From assembly GCA_003695085.1 (NCBI GenBank), contig RFIV01000331.1:1-7764 (forward strand): 7,764 nt of DNA, given 5' to 3'. The position numbers were made by a program, and so were the translations under genes. Origin of the DNA: Gammaproteobacteria bacterium (lineage in GTDB: Bacteria > Pseudomonadota > Gammaproteobacteria > Pseudomonadales > Oleiphilaceae). Below, in pieces: positions 1-5,407 of this stretch. Under the pieces are notes generated by a model. The model did no database searches. It was not told the DNA's origin and saw only the letters and a list, made by a program, of their open reading frames with translations. The first letter of the stretch is position 1. Every line of letters begins with the position of its first letter.

Positions 1-555
1 CATATAACACTGTTGCTGACAGCACCCTTTGCCGCGTTGTTCAGCGCCGATGCCGAAACGCCCGCCCGCCTCGTGCAAGAGGGGCATGCGCTGCCGGATA
101 CCCGGTTCATCTATGCCCAGGGGAAGCTGGTGCTCTGGAGCCCCCAACCCGAACGGGTGGACCCCAGGGGCGAGGTGTTGCGCCAAGGGACATTCAACCG
201 GCTGTCGCTGGCCAACCCGAAGCTGGCGCCCTATGGCCGTGCCGCACAGGAGGTGATGCAGGCCCTCGGCGTCTGGCAGCGCCTGCAACCCCGGCTGGTG
301 CGCAGTGAGAATGTGGGGCAGGCCTTTCAGTTCGTGGCCAGTGGTGCCGCAGAGCTGGGTTTTGTCGCGGCCTCCCAGCTGGGCCGGGCTGAGACCGAAG
401 GCAGTGCCTGGTATCCTCCGCAGGACCTCTATACGCCCATCCTGCAAGAGGCCGTGATCCTGAAGGCCGATCCGAACATCCGTGCCTTTTTCCGGTTCGT
501 CCGAAGTGAAGCGGGCCAGCGCATCATCCGGCAACACGGGTACGAGACACCATGA
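1..555 (+). CDS. modA: Molybdate ABC transporter substrate-binding protein ModA, 5'-truncated by the window edge
   Basis: This is the periplasmic receptor that captures molybdate (or tungstate) and delivers it to ModBC. The frame is open from base 1, so the true start and signal peptide lie outside the window. The visible 184 residues cover roughly the C-terminal three quarters of a usual ~250-aa ModA. Family landmarks, numbered from the first visible codon, are APF..LFSAD (8-16), NPKLAPYGRAAQEVM (72-86) and a run typical of ModA, RSENVGQAFQFVASGAAELGFV (101-122). The C-terminal ILQEAVILK and F..F..S..G..II.. segments also match. The Gly usually found before APF is Thr here. The stop TGA overlaps the modB start as ATGA, so the two are translationally coupled. 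The oxyanion-binding residues of the N-terminal lobe cannot be judged because that part is missing. Confidence 0.93.
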   Translation, partial: HITLLLTAPFAALFSADAETPARLVQEGHALPDTRFIYAQGKLVLWSPQPERVDPRGEVLRQGTFNRLSLANPKLAPYGRAAQEVMQALGVWQRLQPRLVRSENVGQAFQFVASGAAELGFVAASQLGRAETEGSAWYPPQDLYTPILQEAVILKADPNIRAFFRFVRSEAGQRIIRQHGYETP

Positions 556-1235
556 CGCCGGCAGATCAGGATCTCGCCGCGCTCTGGCTGACGCTGAAAC
601 TGGCGGGGGTCACCACGCTGGTCCTGCTGATACTGGGCACCCCCCTGGCCTGGTGGCTGGCACGTTCCACCGCACGCTGGAAGGTGATGGTCGATGCCCT
701 GGTGGCACTGCCTCTGGTCCTGCCGCCCACTGTGCTGGGCTTCTATCTGCTGGTCGCCATGGGGCCGGAAGGCCCGCTCGGTCAGCTCTTTACTGCCCTG
801 GGGGGCGCGCCGCCGGTCTTCTCCTTCATCGGCCTGGTCATCGGCTCGGTCATCTATTCGCTGCCCTTTGTGGTGCAACCCCTCCGGGACGCCTTCGCAG
901 CCATCGGTACGCTGCCGCTGGAAGTGGCGGCGACGCTCCGTGCCAGCCCTCTGGATTGGTTTTTCACCGTGGCGGTCCCCATGGCTAGGTCAGGCTTTCT
1001 GACTGCCGCCGTCCTGGGCTTTGCTCATACGCTCGGTGAGTTTGGCGTCGTGCTGATGATTGGTGGCAATATCCCCGGCCAGACCCAGGTGCTGTCCATT
1101 GCCATTTATGAGCACGTGGAGGCGCTGGACTACGGACGGGCCCACCTCTTGGCCGGTGGCCTGCTGGCGGCGTCGTTCCTGATGCTGCTGGCGGTCTACG
1201 GATTCAACCGGCGCTTTTCGACAGTGAGGGCGTGA
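552..1235 (+). CDS. modB: Molybdate ABC transporter permease ModB
   Basis: Inner-membrane channel subunit of the molybdate importer, working as a dimer with ModC. The 227-aa length is normal for the family. Hydrophobic segments lie at about residues 10-36, 47-70, 90-110, 148-170 and 197-217, matching a five-helix binding-protein-dependent permease. The ALPLVLPPTVLGFYLL segment (52-67) is characteristic of ModB. The cytoplasmic EAA loop that docks on the ATPase is at about 124-148 (EVAATLRASPLDWFF..VPMARSG). HTLGEFGVVLMIGGNIPG (159-176) is another ModB hallmark. The start ATG overlaps the modA stop (ATGA) and no strong ribosome binding site precedes it, so re-initiation after modA is likely. 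The stop overlaps the modC ATG by one base. Confidence 0.96.
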   Translation: MTPADQDLAALWLTLKLAGVTTLVLLILGTPLAWWLARSTARWKVMVDALVALPLVLPPTVLGFYLLVAMGPEGPLGQLFTALGGAPPVFSFIGLVIGSVIYSLPFVVQPLRDAFAAIGTLPLEVAATLRASPLDWFFTVAVPMARSGFLTAAVLGFAHTLGEFGVVLMIGGNIPGQTQVLSIAIYEHVEALDYGRAHLLAGGLLAASFLMLLAVYGFNRRFSTVRA

Positions 1236-2296
1236 TGGACGTTCGCTTCACGCTGTCTCGTACCGGTTTTGCCATGAACGTGGATCTGCAGCTGCCTGAC
1301 AAGGGAGTGACCGCCCTGTTCGGGCCCTCGGGCTGTGGCAAGACCACCTTTCTGCGCGTGGTGGCCGGGCTGGAGCGATGCCTGGACTCGGAAATCCGGG
1401 TAGGCGATGAAATCTGGCAGTCCGGTGCGATCTGGCGGCCACCGCATCAACGACCGCTGGGCTATGTATTTCAGCAACCCACGCTGTTTACCCATCTGAG
1501 CGTCCGCCAGAATCTGCAGTATGGCGCGCGCCGTGTCAGGCATCCGCTGTCCGGGGACGAGCAGGCGAAGGTGCTGGCACTGCTGGGACTGGAGCCCCTG
1601 CTGGATCGCGCGCCAACCGGGCTGTCCGGAGGCGAACAGCAACGGGTGGCCATCGCCCGGGCGCTCTTTACCCGCCCCCGGCTCCTGCTGCTGGATGAAC
1701 CGCTGGCGGCGCTGGATGATGCCCGCAAGCACGACATACTGGGCTACCTGGCCCGGGTCCGCACTGACATGAACGTACCCATGCTGTTTGTCTCCCATTC
1801 CCGGGATGAAGTGGCCCGGCTGGCGGACTACCTGGTGCTGATGGATCAGGGGCACATCACCGCTCACGGCCCGGTCACCGAGCTGTTCAGCCGGCTGGAT
1901 CTCGCCCTTGCCCGCGAGCCGGATACCGGTGTGGTGCTTGAGACACAGGTCACCGGGCATGACCCGGCCTACGGGCTCACGCAGCTGGCCTTCCCCGGCG
2001 GTACCCTGCTGGTGCCGGATGGCCGGCATCAGGACGGCCAGTCCGTCCGGGTGCAGATTCAGGCCCGGGACGTCAGTCTCAGCCTGGATCCGCCCGGTCG
2101 GACCAGTATTCTCAACATTCTGCCCGTGACCATCGACACACTTCAGGCGGAAAGCCCGGCGCAGGTGCTGGTGCGCCTCCGGGCCGGCGATACCCCCCTG
2201 TTGGCGAGGCTGTCACGGCGGTCAGCGGATGCCCTGAACCTTGAGCCGGGGCAGGCCGCCTTTGCCCAGGTGAAGGCAGTCGCAGTGCTGGCGTAA
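1235..2296 (+). CDS. modC: Molybdate ABC transporter ATP-binding protein ModC
   Basis: Cytoplasmic ATPase that powers molybdate import. From the ATG at 1235 the protein has 353 aa, the usual ModC length. Visible motifs are Walker A GPSGCGKT (30-37), Q-loop Gln80, ABC signature LSGGE (130-134), Walker B LLLLDEP (150-156) and switch His188 in FVSHSRDE. A C-terminal regulatory region (about 285-350, starting SILNILP) matches the TOBE/Mop fold, which in this family can bind molybdate and regulate transport. The ATG at 1235 overlaps the modB stop as TGATG. A GTG directly before it (1232) would add one residue; ATG is preferred, with GAGGG at 1226-1230 as a closely spaced ribosome binding site. No terminator is evident between modC and the next gene. 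Confidence 0.96.
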   Translation: MDVRFTLSRTGFAMNVDLQLPDKGVTALFGPSGCGKTTFLRVVAGLERCLDSEIRVGDEIWQSGAIWRPPHQRPLGYVFQQPTLFTHLSVRQNLQYGARRVRHPLSGDEQAKVLALLGLEPLLDRAPTGLSGGEQQRVAIARALFTRPRLLLLDEPLAALDDARKHDILGYLARVRTDMNVPMLFVSHSRDEVARLADYLVLMDQGHITAHGPVTELFSRLDLALAREPDTGVVLETQVTGHDPAYGLTQLAFPGGTLLVPDGRHQDGQSVRVQIQARDVSLSLDPPGRTSILNILPVTIDTLQAESPAQVLVRLRAGDTPLLARLSRRSADALNLEPGQAAFAQVKAVAVLA

Positions 2297-2347
2297 ACTA
2301 CCGGCAGGCAGTACACTCCGCGCAAATTCACCACAAGAGTCAATTTT

Positions 2348-2632
2348 ATGCTCAAGGTCAACGAATACTTTGATGGCAAGGTCAAGTCCATCGCCTTTCA
2401 GACGGCTGATCTGCCTGCAACCGTAGGTGTCATGGCCGCCGGTGAGTACACCTTCAACACCAGTGCGAAGGAGTTCATGACCGTCGTCAGTGGCGCGCTG
2501 ACGGCCCGGCTGCCCGGTGCGGATGACTGGCAGACCTTCAACGATGGCGAAACCTTTGAAGTGCCGGCCAACGCATCTTTCGACCTCAAAGTCGCGCGTG
2601 ATACCGCCTACCTCTGCCGCTACGAAGACTGA
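2348..2632 (+). CDS. ppnP: Pyrimidine/purine nucleoside phosphorylase (YaiE/PpnP, DUF1255 family)
   Basis: The 94-aa protein closely resembles E. coli PpnP (formerly YaiE), a small one-domain cupin-fold enzyme that phosphorolyses several purine and pyrimidine nucleosides to free base and ribose-1-phosphate. Conserved stretches are NEYFDGKVKSIAF (5-17), GVMAAGEYTFNT (27-38), a segment EFMTVVSGALTARLPG, and the C-terminal YLCRYE. Length and ends agree with the family, so the start is secure. AAGAG at 2335-2339, 8 nt upstream, is a modest ribosome binding site. The gene begins 51 bp after modC on the same strand. It could be read through from the mod operon or have its own weak promoter; TACACT at 2312-2317 is a poor -10 candidate without a -35. 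No functional link to molybdate is known to me. Confidence 0.93.
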   Translation: MLKVNEYFDGKVKSIAFQTADLPATVGVMAAGEYTFNTSAKEFMTVVSGALTARLPGADDWQTFNDGETFEVPANASFDLKVARDTAYLCRYED

Positions 2633-2638
2633 CATCCA

Positions 2639-2659
2639 GGGGCCGGCATGCCCGGCCCC
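2639..2659. terminator. GC-rich hairpin, likely bidirectional terminator between ppnP and the DUF1127 gene
   Basis: The arms GGGGCCGG (2639-2646) and CCGGCCCC (2652-2659) pair perfectly over 8 bp around the 5-nt loop CATGC. The hairpin fills most of the 32-bp gap between two convergent genes, starting 7 nt after the ppnP stop and lying 5 nt beyond the DUF1127 stop. On the plus strand a pyrimidine-rich stretch (GGTTCTCATTCTC) follows instead of a clean T run; on the minus strand there is almost no T run. Termination is therefore likely but not classical. Confidence 0.65.
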
Positions 2660-2664
2660 GGTTC

Positions 2665-2880
2665 TCATTCTCGCCAGAACGGCTTGTTGACTTCACACTG
2701 CACACGCTTGCGATCCAGACCGATATCCTTGATCAGGTGATCTGACAGTTCCATAAGCTGCCGCCGTTCCCTCGCTCGCCGCTCCCATTGTGCCAGCACT
2801 GTGCCCAACCGCCGTACCCAGCCCAGCACCACCTGAATGCCCGATTTCAAAACTTGCGTTAATCTGACTTGTGTTTGCAT
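2665..2880 (-). CDS. Small DUF1127 (YjiS-like) protein
   Basis: A 71-aa, strongly basic protein with the DUF1127 signature: an Arg-rich stretch WERRARERRQLMEL (32-45), then LSDHLIKDIGLDR (45-57), and the common C-terminal KPFWR (66-70). The amphipathic N-terminal part (about 9-30) is probably helical. From the literature as I recall it, members of this family in alphaproteobacteria act in RNA handling and phosphate or stress responses, but the role of this protein is unknown. The start at 2880 is chosen because a near-ideal ribosome binding site (AGGAGGT) sits 5 nt upstream. The longer frame to 2913 would start inside a palindrome, has no such site, and adds residues foreign to the family. 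The gene is divergent from a LysR regulator, which probably controls it. Confidence 0.9.
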   Translation of the reverse strand: MQTQVRLTQVLKSGIQVVLGWVRRLGTVLAQWERRARERRQLMELSDHLIKDIGLDRKRVQCEVNKPFWRE

Positions 2881-2885
2881 GACAC

Positions 2886-2892
2886 ACCTCCT
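2886..2892 (-). promoter_or_regulatory. Strong ribosome binding site of the DUF1127 gene
   Basis: AGGAGGT on the minus strand, inside AAGGAGGTG, lies 5 nt before the ATG at 2880. This fixes the start and implies efficient translation of the small protein. Confidence 0.85.
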
Positions 2893-2894
2893 TG

Positions 2895-2911
2895 GTTCAA
2901 TTCCATTGAAC
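2895..2911. promoter_or_regulatory. Perfect 17-bp palindrome, candidate LysR-type operator
   Basis: GTTCAAT-TCC-ATTGAAC is a perfect 7-bp inverted repeat with a 3-bp spacer. It contains the T-N11-A arrangement (T2897, A2909) typical of LysR-type regulator boxes. It lies in the intergenic region between the LysR gene and its divergent neighbour and overlaps the predicted -10 of the DUF1127 gene. Binding by the adjacent LysR protein is inferred from position and geometry. Confidence 0.6.
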
Positions 2912-2933
2912 AATGCCTTAGCATGTGTCTCAA
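2905..2933 (-). promoter_or_regulatory. Predicted sigma-70 promoter of the DUF1127 gene
   Basis: On the minus strand, TTGAGA (2933-2928, 5/6 match to the -35 consensus) is followed by exactly 17 nt and then TTCAAT (2910-2905, 4/6 match to the -10). This would start transcription near 2898, giving a very short leader with the strong ribosome binding site. The -10 lies within the palindrome, which suggests repression or position-dependent control. Confidence 0.5.
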
Positions 2934-2971
2934 ACGATTCATTCTTTCATTCACTTTAGTTGAGCTTAATC

Positions 2972-3913
2972 ATGCGCCTGCCTTCCCTGATGGCCCTCCA
3001 GGCCTTTCACGCCGCCGCCGACAGTGGCAGCTTCAAGCAGGCCGCCGAGCGCCTGTTCGTCACCCAGGCGGCCATCAGTCAGCATATCCGGGCGCTGGAA
3101 GCTCAGGCCGGACAACCCTTGTTCACCCGTCAGCACCGCAAGGTCACGCTCACTCCGGCAGGCGAGCAGCTCTACCACTACACCTCAACGGCTTTTTCGG
3201 CGCTGGTTTCGGGCTGGCAGGCCATCCAGCCCGAGCAGCAATCACGCACCATTACCCTTTCTGTGCTGCCATCTTTTGCATCACTCTGGCTGGTCAAACG
3301 CCTGGGCCGCTTCAGCGAGCAACATCCGGATATCGAAATCCTGTTGCAGCCATCGTTGGCGCTGGTGGATTTCAGTCAGTCTCAAGTGGATTTGTGCATC
3401 CGCTTTGGTTCGGGTCAGTACCCCGGTCTGAGAAGTCATTTCCTCATGCCGGACCGGCTCTACCCGGTCTGTCACCCGGGGTTTCTGGAAACTCACCCGG
3501 TCGCCTCGCCCGAAGACCTGCCCTGCTGCACCCTGCTTGAGGAAACCCTGCCGGACATGCGCTGGAATCGCTGGTTCAGCGCTTTGGGCCTCACTCCACG
3601 GATAAAGACAGCCGCGCTGCGCTACGAGGGGTCCAACTATGTAGTGGATGCAGCGCTGGCCGGTCAGGGGATAGCGCTGGTGCGGCACACTCTTGTCAAG
3701 GACCTTGTCGGGATGGGTGCATTACGTCGCCCTTTTGAAGCCACCGTGCAGGCAGAGTACAACTATTATCTGGTCGCCCCTGACCATCAGTTCAGGCGCC
3801 CGGCTATTCAGGTGTTCTGTGAGTGGCTGTGTGGAGAAGCACAGGCATTTTATGCTGATGAGCCGGATCAGGACGTGGGCCAGTGGCCGCCACTTATGAC
3901 CGTGCCCGACTGA
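2972..3913 (+). CDS. LysR-family transcriptional regulator, GcvA-like
   Basis: A 313-aa DNA-binding regulator of normal LysR length. The N-terminal winged helix-turn-helix is clear (about 3-62): LPSLMALQAFHAAADSGSF, then AAERLFVTQAAISQHIRALE and a wing with LFTR..RKVTLTPAGE. The effector domain (about 93-290) carries the GcvA-subfamily pattern, with HPDIEILL, VDFSQSQVDLCIRFG, PGL and PVCHPGFL. The ligand is unknown; resemblance to GcvA does not prove a role in glycine metabolism. The ATG at 2972 is preferred because the protein then starts MRLPSL, as in relatives. A TTG at 2960 would add four residues. The ribosome binding site is weak. Divergence from the DUF1127 gene across a palindrome suggests autoregulation and control of that neighbour. 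Confidence 0.93.
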   Translation: MRLPSLMALQAFHAAADSGSFKQAAERLFVTQAAISQHIRALEAQAGQPLFTRQHRKVTLTPAGEQLYHYTSTAFSALVSGWQAIQPEQQSRTITLSVLPSFASLWLVKRLGRFSEQHPDIEILLQPSLALVDFSQSQVDLCIRFGSGQYPGLRSHFLMPDRLYPVCHPGFLETHPVASPEDLPCCTLLEETLPDMRWNRWFSALGLTPRIKTAALRYEGSNYVVDAALAGQGIALVRHTLVKDLVGMGALRRPFEATVQAEYNYYLVAPDHQFRRPAIQVFCEWLCGEAQAFYADEPDQDVGQWPPLMTVPD

Positions 3914-3962
3914 CCCCGGCCTGAATGGTTCGGCCCAGGCACCACTCCTACGTTTTGGTAAG

Positions 3963-3991
3963 GCGACAAGGTTCAAACACTGGGCTAGACT
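3963..3991 (+). promoter_or_regulatory. Candidate sigma-70 promoter of the membrane-protein gene
   Basis: GCGACA (3963-3968, 4/6) and TAGACT (3986-3991, 4/6) are separated by 17 nt and lie about 35 nt before the gene start, in the 113-bp gap after the LysR gene. The match is moderate. Confidence 0.35.
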
Positions 3992-4013
3992 GGAAACAGT
4001 GAGTGACCGCAAT

Positions 4014-4019
4014 GAGGAG
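4014..4019 (+). promoter_or_regulatory. Ribosome binding site that sets the membrane-protein start
   Basis: GAGGAG lies 7 nt before the ATG at 4027. It supports this start over the upstream GTG (4003) and ATG (4012) in the same frame; the ATG at 4012 overlaps the site itself. Confidence 0.75.
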
Positions 4020-4026
4020 CGCTCCC

Positions 4027-4425
4027 ATGCTAGCCCTGAGTGAGAAAACCCCGATTCGTCTGGTTCAGATTTCCATGGTCTTTTCTGTCGCCCAACTGAT
4101 TGTGGGGGGACTGAACCTTGCCAACCTGTTCCTGATCGCCGTCTTTACGCTCAGCGTCTATGTCCTGTCGCGACTGTATACACTGCTGGAAGTGATCTGC
4201 ACCACGGCGCTCACCGACACCACTGAGTTCAGACAATTGCTGGGGGTGGCGGCGGTGTTGTTCATCGGGATTGCCACCTTCAGCTGGTCCTGGCTGTTCG
4301 GTGGCTTCTTCGGTTTCGTGGTGGCGGTCTACCTGATCTCACCCTATGACCGGGACTGGCTGGCGGGCCGTATGCAACTCGTCGTCTTTGACAACAAGGT
4401 GGAATACCGCCGCACCGAGGGCTGA
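4027..4425 (+). CDS. Uncharacterised small integral membrane protein
   Basis: I do not recognise a family for this 132-aa protein. It has about four hydrophobic segments, near residues 13-30, 33-56, 70-86 and 88-105. A polar loop (ALTDTTEFRQ, 61-70) follows the second, and a charged tail (ISPYDRDWLAGRMQLVVFDNKVEYRRTEG, split here as residues 104-120 and 121-132) ends the chain. The arrangement suggests two hairpins in the inner membrane with a short soluble C-terminus. It has no signal-peptide cleavage site or catalytic motif that I can see. The strong ribosome binding site and good codon structure make it a real gene. It stands alone, between a LysR gene on the same strand and a convergent cytochrome gene, and has its own candidate promoter and terminator, so context gives no function. 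Confidence 0.8.
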   Translation: MLALSEKTPIRLVQISMVFSVAQLIVGGLNLANLFLIAVFTLSVYVLSRLYTLLEVICTTALTDTTEFRQLLGVAAVLFIGIATFSWSWLFGGFFGFVVAVYLISPYDRDWLAGRMQLVVFDNKVEYRRTEG

Positions 4426-4447
4426 ATTCTGCCCCCTTCAAAACACG

Positions 4448-4472
4448 AAGCGCGCCAATAACCGGCGCGCTT
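4448..4472. terminator. Rho-independent terminator shared by two convergent genes
   Basis: The arms AAGCGCGCC (4448-4456) and GGCGCGCTT (4464-4472) form a perfect 9-bp stem with the 7-nt loop AATAACC, followed by T and C. On the minus strand the stem is followed by CGTGTTTTG, a short T-rich tract. It lies 22 bp after the membrane-protein stop and 22 bp beyond the cytochrome stop, so it probably ends both transcripts. Confidence 0.8.
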
Positions 4473-4494
4473 TCAGTACAGATGAAACCTTCTG

Positions 4495-5277
4495 TCAGTC
4501 CAGGCCTGCGACCTTGCTCTCAGAAGCCAGCCCGGTGAGATAGGCCGCCACATTCCTGATATCCTCATCTGACAGCGACTGTGCGATTCCGCTCATGACC
4601 GTGCCGCTGCGCTTTTCAGGCCGGTACTTGAAGGTGCGCAGGACTTCGTTGAGATATTGCTCCGGCTGACCGGCCAGACGCGGGTGATCCGCGTTGCCTT
4701 GTCCCATATCTCCATGGCAGCTCGCACAGCGGCTCTTGAACAGGGGCTCGCCGGCCTGTGCCCGCTTCAGGTCGCTGGGCACATTGGCCACCGGCTTCTG
4801 CATGGCATAGTAGATGGCTACATGCACCGCATCATGCGGGTCGATCCTGCGGGCCAGAGGTTCCATGATCATGCTTTTCCGCTCACCTGTGGCGAAATGA
4901 CGGAACTGCTTGAACAGGTATTCCGGGTGCTGAGCCGCCAGATTCGGAATATATCCACGCTTGCTCTGCCCTGTTTCTCCGTGACAGCGCTGACAGAACT
5001 CGATGGCGGCCTTGCCTTCCTCATAGGCTGCCTCGCGCTTGTCCGCCTGAGCCACGATCTCCCGAAAATGTTCAAGCAATTCATCCTCGGACAGTTGCCT
5101 GGCTTTGTTTTCGCGCATACGCTCGCGCGTGCCGGACAGAATCAGGTTCAGATGAGCCTTGGAACTTGCGTGACTCGCCTTATCACCTGTGGGAGACGCT
5201 TTCTTACCGTCGTGACCTTCAGAGGCCCAGCTGTTTGCAGCCAGCATCATGACCCCAAGCATCAAAATCCAACGCAT
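4495..5277 (-). CDS. Exported dihaem c-type cytochrome (cytochrome c4-like)
   Basis: A 260-aa periplasmic electron carrier or cytochrome subunit. The N-terminus MRWILMLGVMMLAANSWASEG is a Sec signal peptide, probably cut after ASA-like WAS (about residue 19). Two haem attachment sites are present: CQRCH (95-99) and CASCH (184-188). Likely axial methionines are Met136 or Met138 (KSMIMEP) and Met228 (TVMSGIA). Each half has the class I cytochrome c pattern, such as PNLAAQHPEYLFKQ and PRLAGQPEQYLNE before the Met and DIRNVAAYL at the end, as in cytochrome c4. The region between signal peptide and first haem (about 20-90) is long, first His/Ser/Lys-rich and then charged and helical; c4 normally has only about 15 residues there. 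AGGG lies 9 nt before the ATG. The gene stands alone, so its partner oxidase or reductase is unknown. Confidence 0.92.
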   Translation of the reverse strand: MRWILMLGVMMLAANSWASEGHDGKKASPTGDKASHASSKAHLNLILSGTRERMRENKARQLSEDELLEHFREIVAQADKREAAYEEGKAAIEFCQRCHGETGQSKRGYIPNLAAQHPEYLFKQFRHFATGERKSMIMEPLARRIDPHDAVHVAIYYAMQKPVANVPSDLKRAQAGEPLFKSRCASCHGDMGQGNADHPRLAGQPEQYLNEVLRTFKYRPEKRSGTVMSGIAQSLSDEDIRNVAAYLTGLASESKVAGLD

Positions 5278-5310
5278 TGTTATGTACCCTGCTGCAGCAT
5301 GATGGGGCGC

Positions 5311-5316
5311 AGTATA
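5311..5316 (-). promoter_or_regulatory. Predicted -10 element of the cytochrome gene
   Basis: TATACT on the minus strand matches the -10 consensus at 5/6, 33 nt before the start codon. No acceptable -35 is found 16-18 nt upstream, which suggests an activator-dependent promoter with a start near 5304. Confidence 0.5.
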
Positions 5317-5337
5317 ACGCGTCAGATTTTGCGAATA

Positions 5338-5351
5338 TTGCCCAAAATCAA
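5338..5351 (-). promoter_or_regulatory. Candidate FNR/Anr-type binding site upstream of the cytochrome gene
   Basis: TTGATTTTGGGCAA on the minus strand matches the FNR/Anr consensus TTGAT-N4-ATCAA at 8 of 10 positions: the first half is perfect, the second has 3 of 5. Its centre (5344.5) is about 40-41 bp before the start predicted from the -10 at 5311-5316, the usual position for class II activation by FNR. Oxygen-responsive control of a cytochrome is plausible, but the weak second half leaves doubt. Confidence 0.4.
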
Positions 5352-5365
5352 TTCGGGTGCCCGAT

Positions 5366-5383
5366 GTTACAGAGGGTTACAGA
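5366..5383. repeat. Two direct copies of GTTACAGA, 10-bp period
   Basis: Identical octamers at 5366-5373 and 5376-5383 are spaced one DNA turn apart, in the 130-bp gap between the reductase stop and the cytochrome start. They could be a regulator site upstream of the cytochrome promoter, or chance. A weak bulged hairpin (CCTGCG/CGCAAGG on the minus strand, about 5384-5405) lies next to them and may be a poor terminator for the operon upstream. Confidence 0.3.
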
Positions 5384-5407
5384 ACCTTGCGAACCCCGTC
5401 CGCAGGC

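Noticed and set aside
1..30. A possible deletion in ModA, because the first visible residues do not resemble the usual segment before APF.
   Set aside because: The residues align without gaps to the Y-A-Q-I-x-x-G-A-P-F region with several substitutions, and too little is visible to claim a deletion.
1196..2029. A 277-codon open frame on the minus strand over modC.
   Set aside because: It is opposite an intact ABC ATPase with all motifs, and its translation is low-complexity and Gln/Gly/Arg-rich as expected for a shadow frame.
2881..2913. An N-terminal extension of the DUF1127 protein by 11 residues (start at 2913).
   Set aside because: It would run through the palindrome and the strong ribosome binding site, and family members start near the position of the ATG at 2880.
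3914..3940. GGCC repeats forming a possible terminator after the LysR gene.
   Set aside because: Only 4-5 pairs around a 10-nt loop are possible and no T run follows, so it cannot be supported.
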